DNA of 32,119 nt, from the NCBI GenBank assembly GCA_020049015.1, contig JAIFLP010000056.1:1-32119 (forward strand), written 5' to 3'. Within the stretch, counting starts at the first letter, position 1. Each line of letters starts with the position of its first letter. The notes beneath the pieces are model-generated. The model did not search any database. It had not been told where the DNA came from and saw only the letters and a list, made by a program, of their open reading frames with translations. The DNA comes from Bacteroidota bacterium (lineage in GTDB: Bacteria; Bacteroidota; Bacteroidia; Bacteroidales; DTGW01). Below are positions 20,905 to 32,119 of this stretch, piece after piece. Both the position numbers and the translations under genes were made by a program.

Positions 20905-21462
20905 ATGTCACGTATTGGTAAATTACCGGTTGTCATCCCCGAAAAAGTAACGGTTACTGTGGATAAAGCAAATGTTGTTACCGTAAAAGGTCCACTTGGC
21001 CAACTCGTTCAGACTGTCGATCCTGATATTAAAGTAGAGCTTGAAGGTATGCAATTATTGGTCAGTAGGCCTACCGATCAGAAAAGGCACCGTTCGCTAC
21101 ACGGTTTATATCGTTCATTGATAGCTTCTATGGTAAAAGGTGTTTCTGAAGGATTCACTATTGAACAAGAGCTAGTTGGTGTTGGTTATCGCGCTGAAGC
21201 AAAAGGTCAAAACCTTGAAATGAGTTTAGGTTATTCACATGATGTATTGTTTCAATTGCCAGCAGAAGTTAAAGTTGAAACTAAACAAGAAAAACGTGGT
21301 AATCCCATTGTTATTCTGAAAAGTCATGATAAACAATTAATCGGCACCGTTGCTGCAAAAATCAGATCGCTTAGAGCGCCTGAGCCTTATAAAGGTAAAG
21401 GTATTAGATTTGTTGGTGAAGTGGTTCGCAAAAAGGCCGGTAAATCAGCTAGTGTAAAATAG
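20905..21462 (+). CDS. rplF: 50S ribosomal protein L6
   Basis: MSRIGKLPVVIPEKVTV; GVGYRAEAKGQNLEMSLGYSH; PEPYKGKGIRFVGEVVRKKAGKSA. Confidence 0.98.
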   Translation: MSRIGKLPVVIPEKVTVTVDKANVVTVKGPLGQLVQTVDPDIKVELEGMQLLVSRPTDQKRHRSLHGLYRSLIASMVKGVSEGFTIEQELVGVGYRAEAKGQNLEMSLGYSHDVLFQLPAEVKVETKQEKRGNPIVILKSHDKQLIGTVAAKIRSLRAPEPYKGKGIRFVGEVVRKKAGKSASVK

Positions 21463-21481
21463 TAAATAATAGAAGAATATT

Positions 21482-21838
21482 ATGAGTTTGCAAAAAATAC
21501 AAAGAAGATTAACCATCAAACACCGCATCAGAAAAAGAGTTTCTGGTACTACTGAAAAACCACGTTTGTCGGTATTTAGAAGTAATACCAATATTTATGT
21601 GCAGTTAATTGATGATATTAAAGGAAGTACGTTGGTTTCTGTTTCTTCTAAAGATAAAGAAATTGCAGCTTCAAAAGGAACTAAAATAGAACAAGCTGTT
21701 CAAGTAGGAAAATTATTAGCTGAAAAATCCTTACAAAAAGGAATCAGTGATGTTGTTTTCGATCGTAATGGCTATTTATATCACGGTAGAGTTAAATCAT
21801 TAGCTGATGCAGCTAGAGAAGGCGGACTTAAATTTTAA
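21482..21838 (+). CDS. rplR: 50S ribosomal protein L18
   Basis: [58 protein letters not shown]. Confidence 0.98.
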   Translation: MSLQKIQRRLTIKHRIRKRVSGTTEKPRLSVFRSNTNIYVQLIDDIKGSTLVSVSSKDKEIAASKGTKIEQAVQVGKLLAEKSLQKGISDVVFDRNGYLYHGRVKSLADAAREGGLKF

Positions 21839-21846
21839 ACTATATC

Positions 21847-22362
21847 ATGTCAGGAAATATTAGAAAAGTAAAAACCAGCGACCTCGAATTAAAAGACAGG
21901 TTGGTAAGCATCCAAAGGGTTACAAAAGTAACAAAGGGTGGTAGAACATTCAGCTTCTCAGCTATCGTTGTTGTAGGTAACGAAGCAGGCGTTGTTGGTT
22001 ATGGCCTAGGTAAAGCAAATGAAGTTACCACTGCCATTTCAAAAGGTGTTGAGGATGCCAAGAAAAATCTGATTAAGGTGCCTATCCTTAAAGGTACTAT
22101 TCCGCATGAACAAGTTGCTAAATTTGGAGGCGCTAGCGTTTTCCTTAAGCCTGCAACAAGTGGTACCGGAGTAAAGGCTGGTGGTGCGATGCGTGCTGTA
22201 CTCGAAAGTGTTGGTATTCATGATGTACTTGCTAAGTCTAAGGGTTCTTCAAATCCTCACAATCTTGTTAAAGCAACTTTTCAAGCTTTAATAGAGTTAA
22301 GAGATGCAAGAGCAGTAGCTATGCAAAGAGGTGTTAAGCTTGATAAAGTGTTTAATGGATAA
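21847..22362 (+). CDS. rpsE: 30S ribosomal protein S5
   Basis: [42 protein letters not shown]. Confidence 0.98.
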   Translation: MSGNIRKVKTSDLELKDRLVSIQRVTKVTKGGRTFSFSAIVVVGNEAGVVGYGLGKANEVTTAISKGVEDAKKNLIKVPILKGTIPHEQVAKFGGASVFLKPATSGTGVKAGGAMRAVLESVGIHDVLAKSKGSSNPHNLVKATFQALIELRDARAVAMQRGVKLDKVFNG

Positions 22363-22366
22363 GATT

Positions 22367-22546
22367 ATGACTAAAATTAAAATAACACAAACCAGAAGTA
22401 AGATAGGTTTTGACAAACGTCAACAAGCTACTTTACAAGCGTTAGGCTTAAATAAAACTAACGATAGCGTTGAAAAAGAAGTTAACGCACAAATTCAGGG
22501 TATGGTTAACAAGGTAAAGCATCTTGTTAAAGTCGAAAACATTTAA
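22367..22546 (+). CDS. rpmD: 50S ribosomal protein L30 (track start 22331; MTKIKITQTRSKIG start at 22367)
   Basis: KIKITQTRSKIGFDKRQQATLQALGLNK. Confidence 0.95.
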   Translation: MTKIKITQTRSKIGFDKRQQATLQALGLNKTNDSVEKEVNAQIQGMVNKVKHLVKVENI

Positions 22547-22561
22547 AGATACGATATTAAA

Positions 22562-23011
22562 ATGGATTTAAGTAAGTTAAAACCGGCAGAAGGTTCAGTT
22601 AGAGCTAACAAAAGATTAGGTAGAGGTCAGGGTTCTGGCGGCGGTGGAACCGCAGGTCGTGGACATAAAGGCGCTAAATCACGTTCAGGTTATTCCCAAA
22701 AACTTGGGTTCGAAGGTGGTCAAATGCCCCTAGCCAGAAGGGTACCTAAGTTCGGATTTAAGAATATCTCTCGCAAGGAGTTTAAAGGTATCAATTTATT
22801 TACTTTGCAGCTTTTGGCCGACAAAGGTTTCAGTACAATTGATGTGCAAACTTTGGTTGATGCTGGTTTGATTTCAAAGAATAAATTGGTTAAAATTCTC
22901 GCAAAAGGAGAAATAACTTCAAAAATTTCTATTAAAGTACATGCATTTTCCGAAAAAGCTAAATCCATGATTGAAGCTGCCGGTGGTTCTGTTGAAAAAA
23001 TTGAAAATTAA
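22562..23011 (+). CDS. rplO: 50S ribosomal protein L15
   Basis: LSKLKPAEGSVRANKRLGRGQGSGGGGTAGRGHKGAKSRSG. Confidence 0.98.
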   Translation: MDLSKLKPAEGSVRANKRLGRGQGSGGGGTAGRGHKGAKSRSGYSQKLGFEGGQMPLARRVPKFGFKNISRKEFKGINLFTLQLLADKGFSTIDVQTLVDAGLISKNKLVKILAKGEITSKISIKVHAFSEKAKSMIEAAGGSVEKIEN

Positions 23012-24336
23012 TGAAAACACTGATCAAAACAATATCGAATATATTTAAGATCGAGGAACTGCGGAGCAGAATTCTTTATACTTTAGGAATATTACTTATT
23101 TACCGTTTAGGCTCTTTTGTAATTATTCCAGGTATTGATCCTTCAGCTTTGGAAGGTTTAAAAGATCAAACTTCTAAAGGTATTCTTGGTTTACTCGATA
23201 TGTTCTCCGGTGGCGCTTTCTCAAATGCATCTATATTTGCTTTGGGAATTATGCCTTACATTTCTGCTTCTATTGTGGTACAGCTTCTAACTATGGCAGT
23301 GCCATATTTCCAAAGATTGCAGAAAGAGGGTGAAAGTGGTCGCCGTAGAATAAATCAGATTACCCGCTTCCTTACTTTAGCAATTTTATTATTACAAGCT
23401 CCTAGCTATTTAGCAAACTTAAGTGTTCAATCGCCTGGTGCTTTTGTGCCTTCAGCATGGTTTACTTTTACTTCGGTAATGATCTTATCCGCAGGTACCA
23501 TTTTTGTAATGTGGCTTGGTGAGAGAATTACAGAAAAAGGAATAGGAAACGGTATCTCACTGATTATTATGGTGGGTATTATAGCAAGATTACCCTATGC
23601 AATTGCTGCTGAGTTTATATCTCGTATCACTCAAAAAAGTGGAGGTGGCCTCGTCCTTCTATTAGTAGAATTTGTTATTCTATTCCTCGTATTTGTCGCA
23701 TCTATTCTTTTGGTACAGGGTACTAGAAAAATACCTGTACAGTATGCCAAAAGAATTGTTGGTAATAAGCAATATGGTGGAGTTAGACAATATATCCCGT
23801 TAAAGGTGAATGCGGCTGGTGTAATGCCCATAATTTTTGCTCAGGCTCTTATGTTTATTCCTATCACCGTAGCCGGTTTTGGAGATTCAGATCAACTTCG
23901 AGGTTTCGCTGCTGCATTTGCTGACTTTACTGGTTTTTGGTATAATTTTACTTTTGCGACATTAATTATTTTGTTCACGTATTTTTATACTGCCATTATC
24001 ATGAATCCTAATCAAATGGCTGAAGAAATGAAAAAGAATGGTGGTTTTATTCCCGGTGTAAAACCAGGTAAGAAAACTTCTGAATTTATTGATGCTATTA
24101 TGTCGCGAATTACGCTTCCAGGGTCTATTTTTCTGGCTTTGGTTGCTATATTACCTGCATTTGCTATGATATTAGGTGTAAATAATAGTTTTGCTCAATT
24201 TTTTGGTGGAACTAGTTTGTTAATTCTTGTGGGTGTTGTTTTAGATACTTTGCAACAAATTGAAAGTCATTTACTTATGAGACATTATGATGGACTTATG
24301 AAAACAGGTCGCATCAAAGGTCGCTCAGGTAATTAA
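23011..24336 (+). CDS. secY: Protein translocase subunit SecY
   Basis: Multi-TM; ALGIMPYISASIVVQLLTMAVPYFQRLQKEGESGRRRINQITR; GNGISLIIMVGI; IPLKVNAAGVMPIIFAQALM. Confidence 0.98.
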   Translation: MKTLIKTISNIFKIEELRSRILYTLGILLIYRLGSFVIIPGIDPSALEGLKDQTSKGILGLLDMFSGGAFSNASIFALGIMPYISASIVVQLLTMAVPYFQRLQKEGESGRRRINQITRFLTLAILLLQAPSYLANLSVQSPGAFVPSAWFTFTSVMILSAGTIFVMWLGERITEKGIGNGISLIIMVGIIARLPYAIAAEFISRITQKSGGGLVLLLVEFVILFLVFVASILLVQGTRKIPVQYAKRIVGNKQYGGVRQYIPLKVNAAGVMPIIFAQALMFIPITVAGFGDSDQLRGFAAAFADFTGFWYNFTFATLIILFTYFYTAIIMNPNQMAEEMKKNGGFIPGVKPGKKTSEFIDAIMSRITLPGSIFLALVAILPAFAMILGVNNSFAQFFGGTSLLILVGVVLDTLQQIESHLLMRHYDGLMKTGRIKGRSGN

Positions 24337-24358
24337 TGATATATAAACGTTCTTTGTA

Positions 24359-25141
24359 ATGATTGAATTGAAGAATGCTGAAGAAATTCAGTTACTTAAG
24401 CTGAGTGCAGAATTGGTTTCAAAAACTTTGGCCGAAGTGGCTAGAATTATTAAACCAGGTGTTAGTACCAATCATTTGGATAAGTTAGCTGAAGAGTTTA
24501 TTCGAGATCATCATGCCAAACCAGGCTTTCTTGGTTATAGTGGTTATCCGAAAACATTGTGTACTTCTGTAAATGAACAGGTAGTACATGGTATTCCATC
24601 TGATTATATACTAAAGGATGGTGACATTGTTTCAGTTGATTGTGGTGTTTTGTTAAATGCTTTTTATGGCGATTCAGCATATACTTTTGCGGTAGGCGAT
24701 GTGAATTCAGAAGTTTTAATGCTGCTGAAAAGAACTAAAGAGTCTCTCTATCTTGGTATTGAACAAGCTATACATGGTAAAAGAATTGGTGATATCGGAT
24801 ATGCCATACAAAGCTATTGCGAAGCTAATGGATATTCTGTAGTAAGAGAAATGGTAGGACATGGCATCGGAAAGAATTTGCACGAAGCGCCACAAGTACC
24901 AAATAATGGAAAAAGAGGCAGTGGACAAGTATTAAAAAGTGGATGTAGCATTTGTATTGAGCCTATGATAAACATGGGAACAAAACAAATCGTTCAGGAA
25001 AATGATGGTTGGACAGTCAGAACAAAGGATAAAAAACCTTCTGCTCATTTTGAGCATGCGGTTGTAGTGCAGGAAGGACAAGCTTTAGTATTGTCAAGCT
25101 TTCATTATATCGAGGAGGTATTAGGTGAAAAAGAGTTTTAA
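24359..25141 (+). CDS. map: Methionine aminopeptidase type I
   Basis: [52 protein letters not shown]-type region; FEHAVVV. Confidence 0.97.
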   Translation: MIELKNAEEIQLLKLSAELVSKTLAEVARIIKPGVSTNHLDKLAEEFIRDHHAKPGFLGYSGYPKTLCTSVNEQVVHGIPSDYILKDGDIVSVDCGVLLNAFYGDSAYTFAVGDVNSEVLMLLKRTKESLYLGIEQAIHGKRIGDIGYAIQSYCEANGYSVVREMVGHGIGKNLHEAPQVPNNGKRGSGQVLKSGCSICIEPMINMGTKQIVQENDGWTVRTKDKKPSAHFEHAVVVQEGQALVLSSFHYIEEVLGEKEF

Positions 25142-25155
25142 TTTTTAAAAAAATA

Positions 25156-25374
25156 ATGTCGAAACAGTCTGCTATTGAACAAGATGGATCTATTAATGAA
25201 GCATTGTCGAATGCAATGTTTAGGGTAGAACTTGAAAATGGGCACATAATTACTGCTCATATATCCGGCAAAATGAGAATGCATTACATTAAGTTGTTGC
25301 CTGGAGATAAAGTTAAAGTAGAAATGTCGCCTTATGATTTAACAAAAGGAAGAATAACATTTAGATATAAATAA
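25156..25374 (+). CDS. infA: Translation initiation factor IF-1
   Basis: [72 protein letters not shown]. Confidence 0.98.
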   Translation: MSKQSAIEQDGSINEALSNAMFRVELENGHIITAHISGKMRMHYIKLLPGDKVKVEMSPYDLTKGRITFRYK

Positions 25375-25380
25375 AACAGT

Positions 25381-25497
25381 ATGAAAGTACGTGCATCTAT
25401 TAAAAAGCGCAGTGAGGACTGCAAAATTGTAAGACGTAAGGGTAAATTGTTTGTAATAAACAAAAAGAATCCTAAATTTAAACAACGTCAAGGATAA
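25381..25497 (+). CDS. rpmJ: 50S ribosomal protein L36, zinc-less form (absent from the supplied ORF track)
   Basis: Hand translation [38 protein letters not shown] (38 aa). Confidence 0.97.
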   Translation: MKVRASIKKRSEDCKIVRRKGKLFVINKKNPKFKQRQG

Positions 25498-25525
25498 TAT
25501 TGTAAACAGTGATAAATATTTTTAT

Positions 25526-25903
25526 ATGGCAAGAATAGTTGGTGTTGATTTACCAAAGAATAAAAGAGGGGTTATTGGCCTCACTTACATTTATGGCATT
25601 GGAAAAAATGCAGCTGAGAGTATTTTAGATGAGGCTGGAATCAGTCATGATCTGAAGGTTAAAGATTGGAATGACGATCATTTGGCTAAAATCCGTGGTA
25701 TTATCAATGAAAAGTTCAAAGTAGAAGGCGAATTACGTTCTTCTGTTCAATTGAACATTAAACGATTAATGGATATTGGTTGTTATAGGGGCTTAAGACA
25801 CCGTTCTGGTTTACCAGTTAGAGGACAAAGCACCAAGAACAATGCCAGAACAAGAAAAGGTAAAAAGAAAACTATTGCTAACAAGAAAAAAGCTGTTAAA
25901 TAA
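25526..25903 (+). CDS. rpsM: 30S ribosomal protein S13
   Basis: [49 protein letters not shown]. Confidence 0.98.
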   Translation: MARIVGVDLPKNKRGVIGLTYIYGIGKNAAESILDEAGISHDLKVKDWNDDHLAKIRGIINEKFKVEGELRSSVQLNIKRLMDIGCYRGLRHRSGLPVRGQSTKNNARTRKGKKKTIANKKKAVK

Positions 25904-25911
25904 TAAGTAGT

Positions 25912-26301
25912 ATGGCAAAGAAAACTGGAGTTTCAAAAAAGAAAGTTGTTAAAATAGAAGCGTTGGGACAGGCTCATGTTCATGCTTCTTTCAATAATGT
26001 GATCATCACTTTAACTAATAATTCAGGTCAAACCATATCATGGTCATCTGCCGGAAAAAAAGGATTTAAAGGATCAAAGAAAAACACGCCATATGCAGCT
26101 CAAACAGCAGCAGACGATTGCGCAAAAGTAGCTTATGAATTAGGCTTGCGTAAAGTAAAAGTATATGTTAAAGGACCGGGAGCTGGTCGCGAATCTGCTA
26201 TAAGAGCTATTAATACCGCTGGTATTGAGGTTACTGAAATTGTAGATGTTACCCCGCTTCCTCACAATGGATGTCGTCCTCCTAAGAAAAGAAGAGTTTA
26301 A
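25912..26301 (+). CDS. rpsK: 30S ribosomal protein S11
   Basis: [63 protein letters not shown]. Confidence 0.98.
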   Translation: MAKKTGVSKKKVVKIEALGQAHVHASFNNVIITLTNNSGQTISWSSAGKKGFKGSKKNTPYAAQTAADDCAKVAYELGLRKVKVYVKGPGAGRESAIRAINTAGIEVTEIVDVTPLPHNGCRPPKKRRV

Positions 26302-26336
26302 TTTTTCGTTGATAATTATTAATTATTTAAATAGAA

Positions 26337-26948
26337 ATGGCAAGATACACAGGACCGAAGTCGAAGAAAGCCAGGGCAATAGGGGAACCAATTTTTGGTT
26401 CGGATAAGAGTTTTGAGAAAAAGAATTATCCTCCCGGGCAACACGGTTTAACTAAAAAAAGAAAAAAAACTTCTGAGTACGGAGTACAGCTTAAAGAAAA
26501 GCAAAAAGCTAAATACACTTATGGTGTTTTGGAAAAACAATTTGCTAATTTATTCGACAAGGCCAGTCGAAGCAAAGGTGTAACCGGTGAAGTTTTATTA
26601 CAACTTCTAGAGTCAAGACTTGATAATGTTGTTTTCAGAATGGGCATCGCTCCTACACGAAATGCAGCACGTCAATTAGTTGGACACAGGCATATCTTAG
26701 TAAATGGTGAAGTGGTTAATATCCCTTCCTATTCCGTTAAGCCTGGTGATGTTATTGGTGTTAGAGAAAAATCAAAATCCTTAGAGGTAATTATAGAAGC
26801 TCTACAATCAATACGACACAATCAATTTTCATGGATAGAGTGGGACAAAGATGCAATGTCGGGTAAATACCTCAATGCTCCTTTGAGAAACGAAATCCCA
26901 GAAAACATTACGGAACATCTTATTGTTGAGTTGTATTCTAAGAACTAA
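26337..26948 (+). CDS. rpsD: 30S ribosomal protein S4
   Basis: [61 protein letters not shown]. Confidence 0.98.
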   Translation: MARYTGPKSKKARAIGEPIFGSDKSFEKKNYPPGQHGLTKKRKKTSEYGVQLKEKQKAKYTYGVLEKQFANLFDKASRSKGVTGEVLLQLLESRLDNVVFRMGIAPTRNAARQLVGHRHILVNGEVVNIPSYSVKPGDVIGVREKSKSLEVIIEALQSIRHNQFSWIEWDKDAMSGKYLNAPLRNEIPENITEHLIVELYSKN

Positions 26949-26967
26949 AATATTATAAAAAACATAT

Positions 26968-27960
26968 ATGGCAATTTTAGCATTTCAAAAACCGGATAAG
27001 GTAATAATGAATTCGTCAACTGACAATTATGGTCAGTTTGAATTCCGCCCCTTGGAACCAGGATATGGTATTACCATTGGGAATGCTTTACGGAGAATTC
27101 TTTTATCGTCTCTTGAAGGTTATGCAATCAATACTATAAAAATTGAAGGAGCAGAACATGAATTTTCTGCCGTTAAAGGTGTATTGGAAGATGTCACCGA
27201 AATTGTTCTGAACGTAAAAAAAGTACGATTCAAAAAAATAGTTGATGATATTGATCATGAAAAAGTTCATATTGCTATTTCAGGACAGGATAAATTTACT
27301 GCCGGCGATTTGAACCGCTTTCTTAATGGATTTAAGGTATTGAACCCCGAATTGGTTATCTGCCACTTAGAGACAAATGTTAAGTTTCAAATGGATATTA
27401 CCATTAATAAAGGTCGTGGTTATGTTACCAGCGAAGAAAATCGTCCTGCTAACGCTGAGTTTGGATTGATCGCGGTAGATTCAATTTATACTCCGATTAA
27501 AAATGTAAAATATGCTGTTGAGAATTATCGTGTGGAGCAAAAAACTGACTACGAAAAGTTAAGTATTGAAATTCATACCGATGGCTCTATTCATCCTAAA
27601 GATGCGTTAAAAGAAGCAGCAAAAATTCTGATTTATCACTTCATGCTTTTCTCTGATGAAAAAATAACCATTGATTCAGATGAGAAAAACTCAAATGAAG
27701 TGTTCGATGAAGAAGTTCTACACATGCGCCAACTATTAAAAACTAAGTTGGTTGATCTTGATCTTTCAGTTCGTGCTTTAAATTGTTTGAAGGCTGCTGA
27801 AGTTGAATCATTAGGCGATTTGGTTAAGTTCAATAAAAATGACTTATTGAAATTCAGAAATTTCGGAAAAAAATCTCTTACTGAACTTGATGAATTACTT
27901 GAAAGTATGAACTTATCATTCGGAATGGATATTACAAAGTTTAAATTAGACAAAGATTAG
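26968..27960 (+). CDS. rpoA: DNA-directed RNA polymerase subunit alpha
   Basis: [32 protein letters not shown]-terminal [19 protein letters not shown]. Confidence 0.98.
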   Translation: MAILAFQKPDKVIMNSSTDNYGQFEFRPLEPGYGITIGNALRRILLSSLEGYAINTIKIEGAEHEFSAVKGVLEDVTEIVLNVKKVRFKKIVDDIDHEKVHIAISGQDKFTAGDLNRFLNGFKVLNPELVICHLETNVKFQMDITINKGRGYVTSEENRPANAEFGLIAVDSIYTPIKNVKYAVENYRVEQKTDYEKLSIEIHTDGSIHPKDALKEAAKILIYHFMLFSDEKITIDSDEKNSNEVFDEEVLHMRQLLKTKLVDLDLSVRALNCLKAAEVESLGDLVKFNKNDLLKFRNFGKKSLTELDELLESMNLSFGMDITKFKLDKD

Positions 27961-27964
27961 TGCG

Positions 27965-28471
27965 ATGAGACATAACAAAACTGTTAATCATTTAGGTAGA
28001 ACCAATACGCATCGAAAAGCGATGTTGGCAAATATGGCCAGTTCCTTAATCAAACATAAAAGGATTACTACTACCCTGGCTAAAGCAAAGGCGCTCAGAA
28101 CATACGTTGAACCTTTAATTACCAAGTCTAAAGACGATAACACGCATTCACGCCGTGTAGTATTTTCATACTTGCAGGATAAAGATGCCGTTTCTGAATT
28201 GTTCAAAGATATTTCAGAGAAAGTTGCGCAACGTCCAGGTGGATATACCCGAATCCTTAAAGTAGGTAACCGTATTGGTGATAATGCAGAAATGTGTTTT
28301 ATTGAATTGGTTGATTACAATGAAAACATGTTGAAATCAAGCGATGCAAAAGGTAAAGCTAAAAAGAGCAGAAGGGGTGCTAAGAAAAAAGGATCTGAGG
28401 CTGCTGTTGTTGCTGAACAGGCTCCTAAAGTAGCAATAGAAAAATCTGAAGAAACTGCAACAAAAGAATAA
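27965..28471 (+). CDS. rplQ: 50S ribosomal protein L17 with a Lys/Ala/Glu-rich C-terminal extension
   Basis: [45 protein letters not shown]. Confidence 0.98.
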   Translation: MRHNKTVNHLGRTNTHRKAMLANMASSLIKHKRITTTLAKAKALRTYVEPLITKSKDDNTHSRRVVFSYLQDKDAVSELFKDISEKVAQRPGGYTRILKVGNRIGDNAEMCFIELVDYNENMLKSSDAKGKAKKSRRGAKKKGSEAAVVAEQAPKVAIEKSEETATKE

Positions 28472-28491
28472 GTTCTTTGTTTAAAGAATAG

Positions 28492-28528
28492 AAAGGGATG
28501 GGGTTAATTACTTCATCCTTTTTTTTTA
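28492..28528 (+). terminator. Rho-independent terminator at the end of the ribosomal super-operon
   Basis: aaaggGatg / catccttt stem (one bulged G) followed by a run of T. Confidence 0.7.
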
Positions 28529-28550
28529 TATTGTATGACAAATAAAATAA

Positions 28551-29846
<1,296 letters not shown>

Positions 29847-29864
29847 ATACATAATATTTTAAAT

Positions 29865-29896
29865 AAAAGGGAGGGTTTGTAATCCTCCCTTTTTTC
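29865..29896 (+). terminator. Rho-independent terminator of eno
   Basis: Perfect 10-bp stem AAAAGGGAGG/CCTCCCTTTT, 9-nt loop, T run. Confidence 0.88.
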
Positions 29897-29995
29897 TTTG
29901 TATTTTTTGATGAAAAATTAAACAGAATTCAATTTTTATTGTTATATTAGAGGATCGAATTATGTATATTTATTCATCTTTAAACTTAGTGAGAT

Positions 29996-31267
29996 ATGTC
30001 AAATTTAAAGTCAAAACTTTACGAAAAAATTGAACAATGGAGACCCAGAACGAAACGTTTGTTAGATGAATATGGAGATGTTGTTGTTGATAATGTGACT
30101 ATTAGTCAGATTATTGGAGGAATGCGGGATATAAATTGTCTTGTAACCGATATTTCACATCTCGATCCTGAAGAAGGAATTCGCTATCGAGGATATACTT
30201 TGCCTGAATTATTTGAAAAATTACCTAAACCAAAAGGTGCAGAAATGCCTTTCGTTGAAGGAGCTTTGTATCTATTATTAACCGGTGATATACCTAATGA
30301 AGCTCAAGTTGCCGATGTGGTAGATGAGTTTTCAAAAAGACGAATTTTGCCTCGTTATGTATACGAAGTAATAGATGCATTTCCTAGCAACAGTCATCCT
30401 ATGGCTATTTTTTCAACAGCCATTCTTACTTTGCATAGGGAGTCTTTCTTTGCAAAAAAATATGAAGCAGGAATGAAAAAGTCAGATTATTGGGATCCTA
30501 TGTATGAGGATTCTTTAAACTTACTGGCTAAACTTCCTGAAATTGCGACGTACATATATGCAAAATTATACCGCGACGGTAAACGCATACAGTCAAACTC
30601 CAACAAACCTTACGATGATGTATCTAGATTGCATTTTATTATACATGCCGATCATGAAAGTGGCAACGTAAGCGCCCATACCGGTCACCTTGTTGCCAGC
30701 TCTTTATCCGATATTTATTTATCTATCTCTGCTATGATTAACGGGCTTGCTGGCCCTTTGCATGGCTTGGCGAATCAAGAAGTTTTAAGATGGCTGCTTG
30801 AACTAAAAGACAAGATGGGCGGACAAATCCCTACTGAGGATGAGATTAGGCAGTTCGTATGGGATACTCTTAATTCCGGACAGGTTATTCCAGGTTTTGG
30901 CCATGCAGTTCTTAGAAAAACAGACCCTCGCTATATAATGCAAAGAGATTTTAGTCTGAAATACCTTAAAGATGATACATTATTTAAATATGTAGATCTT
31001 CTTTACAAAGTGGTTCCAGATATTTTAAGAGAACAGGGTAAGGCAAAAAATCCATGGCCAAACGTCGACGCTCATTCTGGTGCTATTCAATGGTACTATG
31101 GTGTGCGGGAATACGATTTTTATACTGTGTTGTTTGGTATAGGCAGGGCTTTAGGTATTTGCGCTAACATTATTTGGGATAGGGCATTGTATTATCCACT
31201 AGAAAGACCTAAATCTCTCACCACCGAAATGCTTGAAAAAATAGCCATGGGGATAAAAAATAAATAG
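29996..31267 (+). CDS. gltA: Citrate synthase, mitochondrial/eukaryotic-like type
   Basis: HADHESGNVSAHTGHLVASSLSD, LAGPLHGLANQEVL, PGFGHAVLRKTDPRY, KNPWPNVDAHSGAIQWYYGVREYDFYTVLFGIGRALG. Confidence 0.95.
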   Translation: MSNLKSKLYEKIEQWRPRTKRLLDEYGDVVVDNVTISQIIGGMRDINCLVTDISHLDPEEGIRYRGYTLPELFEKLPKPKGAEMPFVEGALYLLLTGDIPNEAQVADVVDEFSKRRILPRYVYEVIDAFPSNSHPMAIFSTAILTLHRESFFAKKYEAGMKKSDYWDPMYEDSLNLLAKLPEIATYIYAKLYRDGKRIQSNSNKPYDDVSRLHFIIHADHESGNVSAHTGHLVASSLSDIYLSISAMINGLAGPLHGLANQEVLRWLLELKDKMGGQIPTEDEIRQFVWDTLNSGQVIPGFGHAVLRKTDPRYIMQRDFSLKYLKDDTLFKYVDLLYKVVPDILREQGKAKNPWPNVDAHSGAIQWYYGVREYDFYTVLFGIGRALGICANIIWDRALYYPLERPKSLTTEMLEKIAMGIKNK

Positions 31268-31271
31268 CCGC

Positions 31272-32119
31272 ATGTCGTTTGATGGTTTGTCTTCTTTCGT
31301 TAGTCTGCTAAAATCAAAGCAGGAATTAATCGAAATTGAAGGTTTTGTTAATACAGAGCTGGAAATTACCGAGATAGCAGATCGTTTCGTTAAATCACCT
31401 TCAAGGGGAAAGGCTCTTTTATTTAAGAATAATGGCTCCCGTTTCCCTTTATTGATAAATATGTTTGCCACAGAGCAACGATTGTGTCTTGCGGCAGGTA
31501 TTGATCACCCCGATGAGTTAGGAGAAAAGATACAAGCGTTGTTCTTAGCGCTTACTAAGCCCAATAAAGGTTTGCTTGACAAAATTAAAATGTTACCCCT
31601 ACTTAAGAATGTTGGTAAATGGATGCCCGAAGTGATCAAGTCACGCGGAAGTTGTCAAGACATTGTTTATAAGGAGGTCGATTTGGGAATTCTACCTATT
31701 TTGAAATGCTGGCAGTTTGATGGTGGACGATTTATTACTCTTCCTATCGTTAATACTATTGATCCTAATACCGGTCATAGAAATGCTGGAATGTACAGAA
31801 TGCAAGTTATAGATTCCCGCACTACAGCCATGCACTGGCATAGACATAAAACAGGAGCCAATCATTTTGAAGAGTATAAAAAGCGGGGTGAAAAAATGCC
31901 AGTTACTGTTGTTTTAGGAGGCGATCCTGTTTATACTTATGCCGCAACAGCGCCCCTCCCTGAAAATATAGATGAGTATATTCTTGCCGGGTTCATGAGA
32001 AATAAAAAGGTGCGCTTGGTAAAATCCATTACCAATGATATTTGTATACCCGAAGATGCCGACATTGTTTTGGAGGGTTATGTTGATCCTGCTGAACCTC
32101 TTTTTTATGAAGGCCCTTT
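31272..32119 (+). CDS. UbiD-family (de)carboxylase, N-terminal part, truncated by the window end (absent from the ORF track)
   Basis: Hand translation from ATG 31272 is open to the edge: MSFDGLSSFVSLLKSKQELIEIEGFVNTELEITEIADR...LPILKCWQFDGGRFITLPIVNTIDPNTGHRNAGMYRMQVIDSRTTAMHWHRHKTGANHFEEYKKRGEKMPVTVVLGGDP. Confidence 0.92.
   Translation, partial: MSFDGLSSFVSLLKSKQELIEIEGFVNTELEITEIADRFVKSPSRGKALLFKNNGSRFPLLINMFATEQRLCLAAGIDHPDELGEKIQALFLALTKPNKGLLDKIKMLPLLKNVGKWMPEVIKSRGSCQDIVYKEVDLGILPILKCWQFDGGRFITLPIVNTIDPNTGHRNAGMYRMQVIDSRTTAMHWHRHKTGANHFEEYKKRGEKMPVTVVLGGDPVYTYAATAPLPENIDEYILAGFMRNKKVRLVKSITNDICIPEDADIVLEGYVDPAEPLFYEGP

Overview
This is a low-GC Bacteroidota-type chromosomal window and is mostly housekeeping. 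From left to right it contains: pcrA/uvrD helicase; a DUF4290 gene with murA; a convergent, probable outer-membrane beta-barrel protein; grpE-dnaJ; an ABC-2 transporter pair; a SAM methyltransferase on the minus strand; then one ~17.7 kb ribosomal super-operon, rpsL-rpsG-fusA-rpsJ-rplC-rplD-rplW-rplB-rpsS-rplV-rpsC-rplP-rpmC-rpsQ-rplN-rplX-rplE-rpsN-rpsH-rplF-rplR-rpsE-rpmD-rplO-secY-map-infA-rpmJ-rpsM-rpsK-rpsD-rpoA-rplQ. This is followed by eno, a citrate synthase and a UbiD-family decarboxylase truncated by the window edge. I found no mobile element, CRISPR array, rRNA or tRNA, and no convincing new multigene system. The best second-look items are: a citrate synthase that reads like the mitochondrial/eukaryotic type; two isolated Shine-Dalgarno-like sites (rplF, rplE) in an otherwise SD-less operon; a short minus-strand protein-like remnant upstream of rpsL; a set of TAnnTTTG promoters; an unassigned beta-barrel candidate; and several likely start-codon corrections and ORF-track omissions (rpmJ, ubiD). 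All identifications come from reading the sequence and remembered family motifs; no database search was run.
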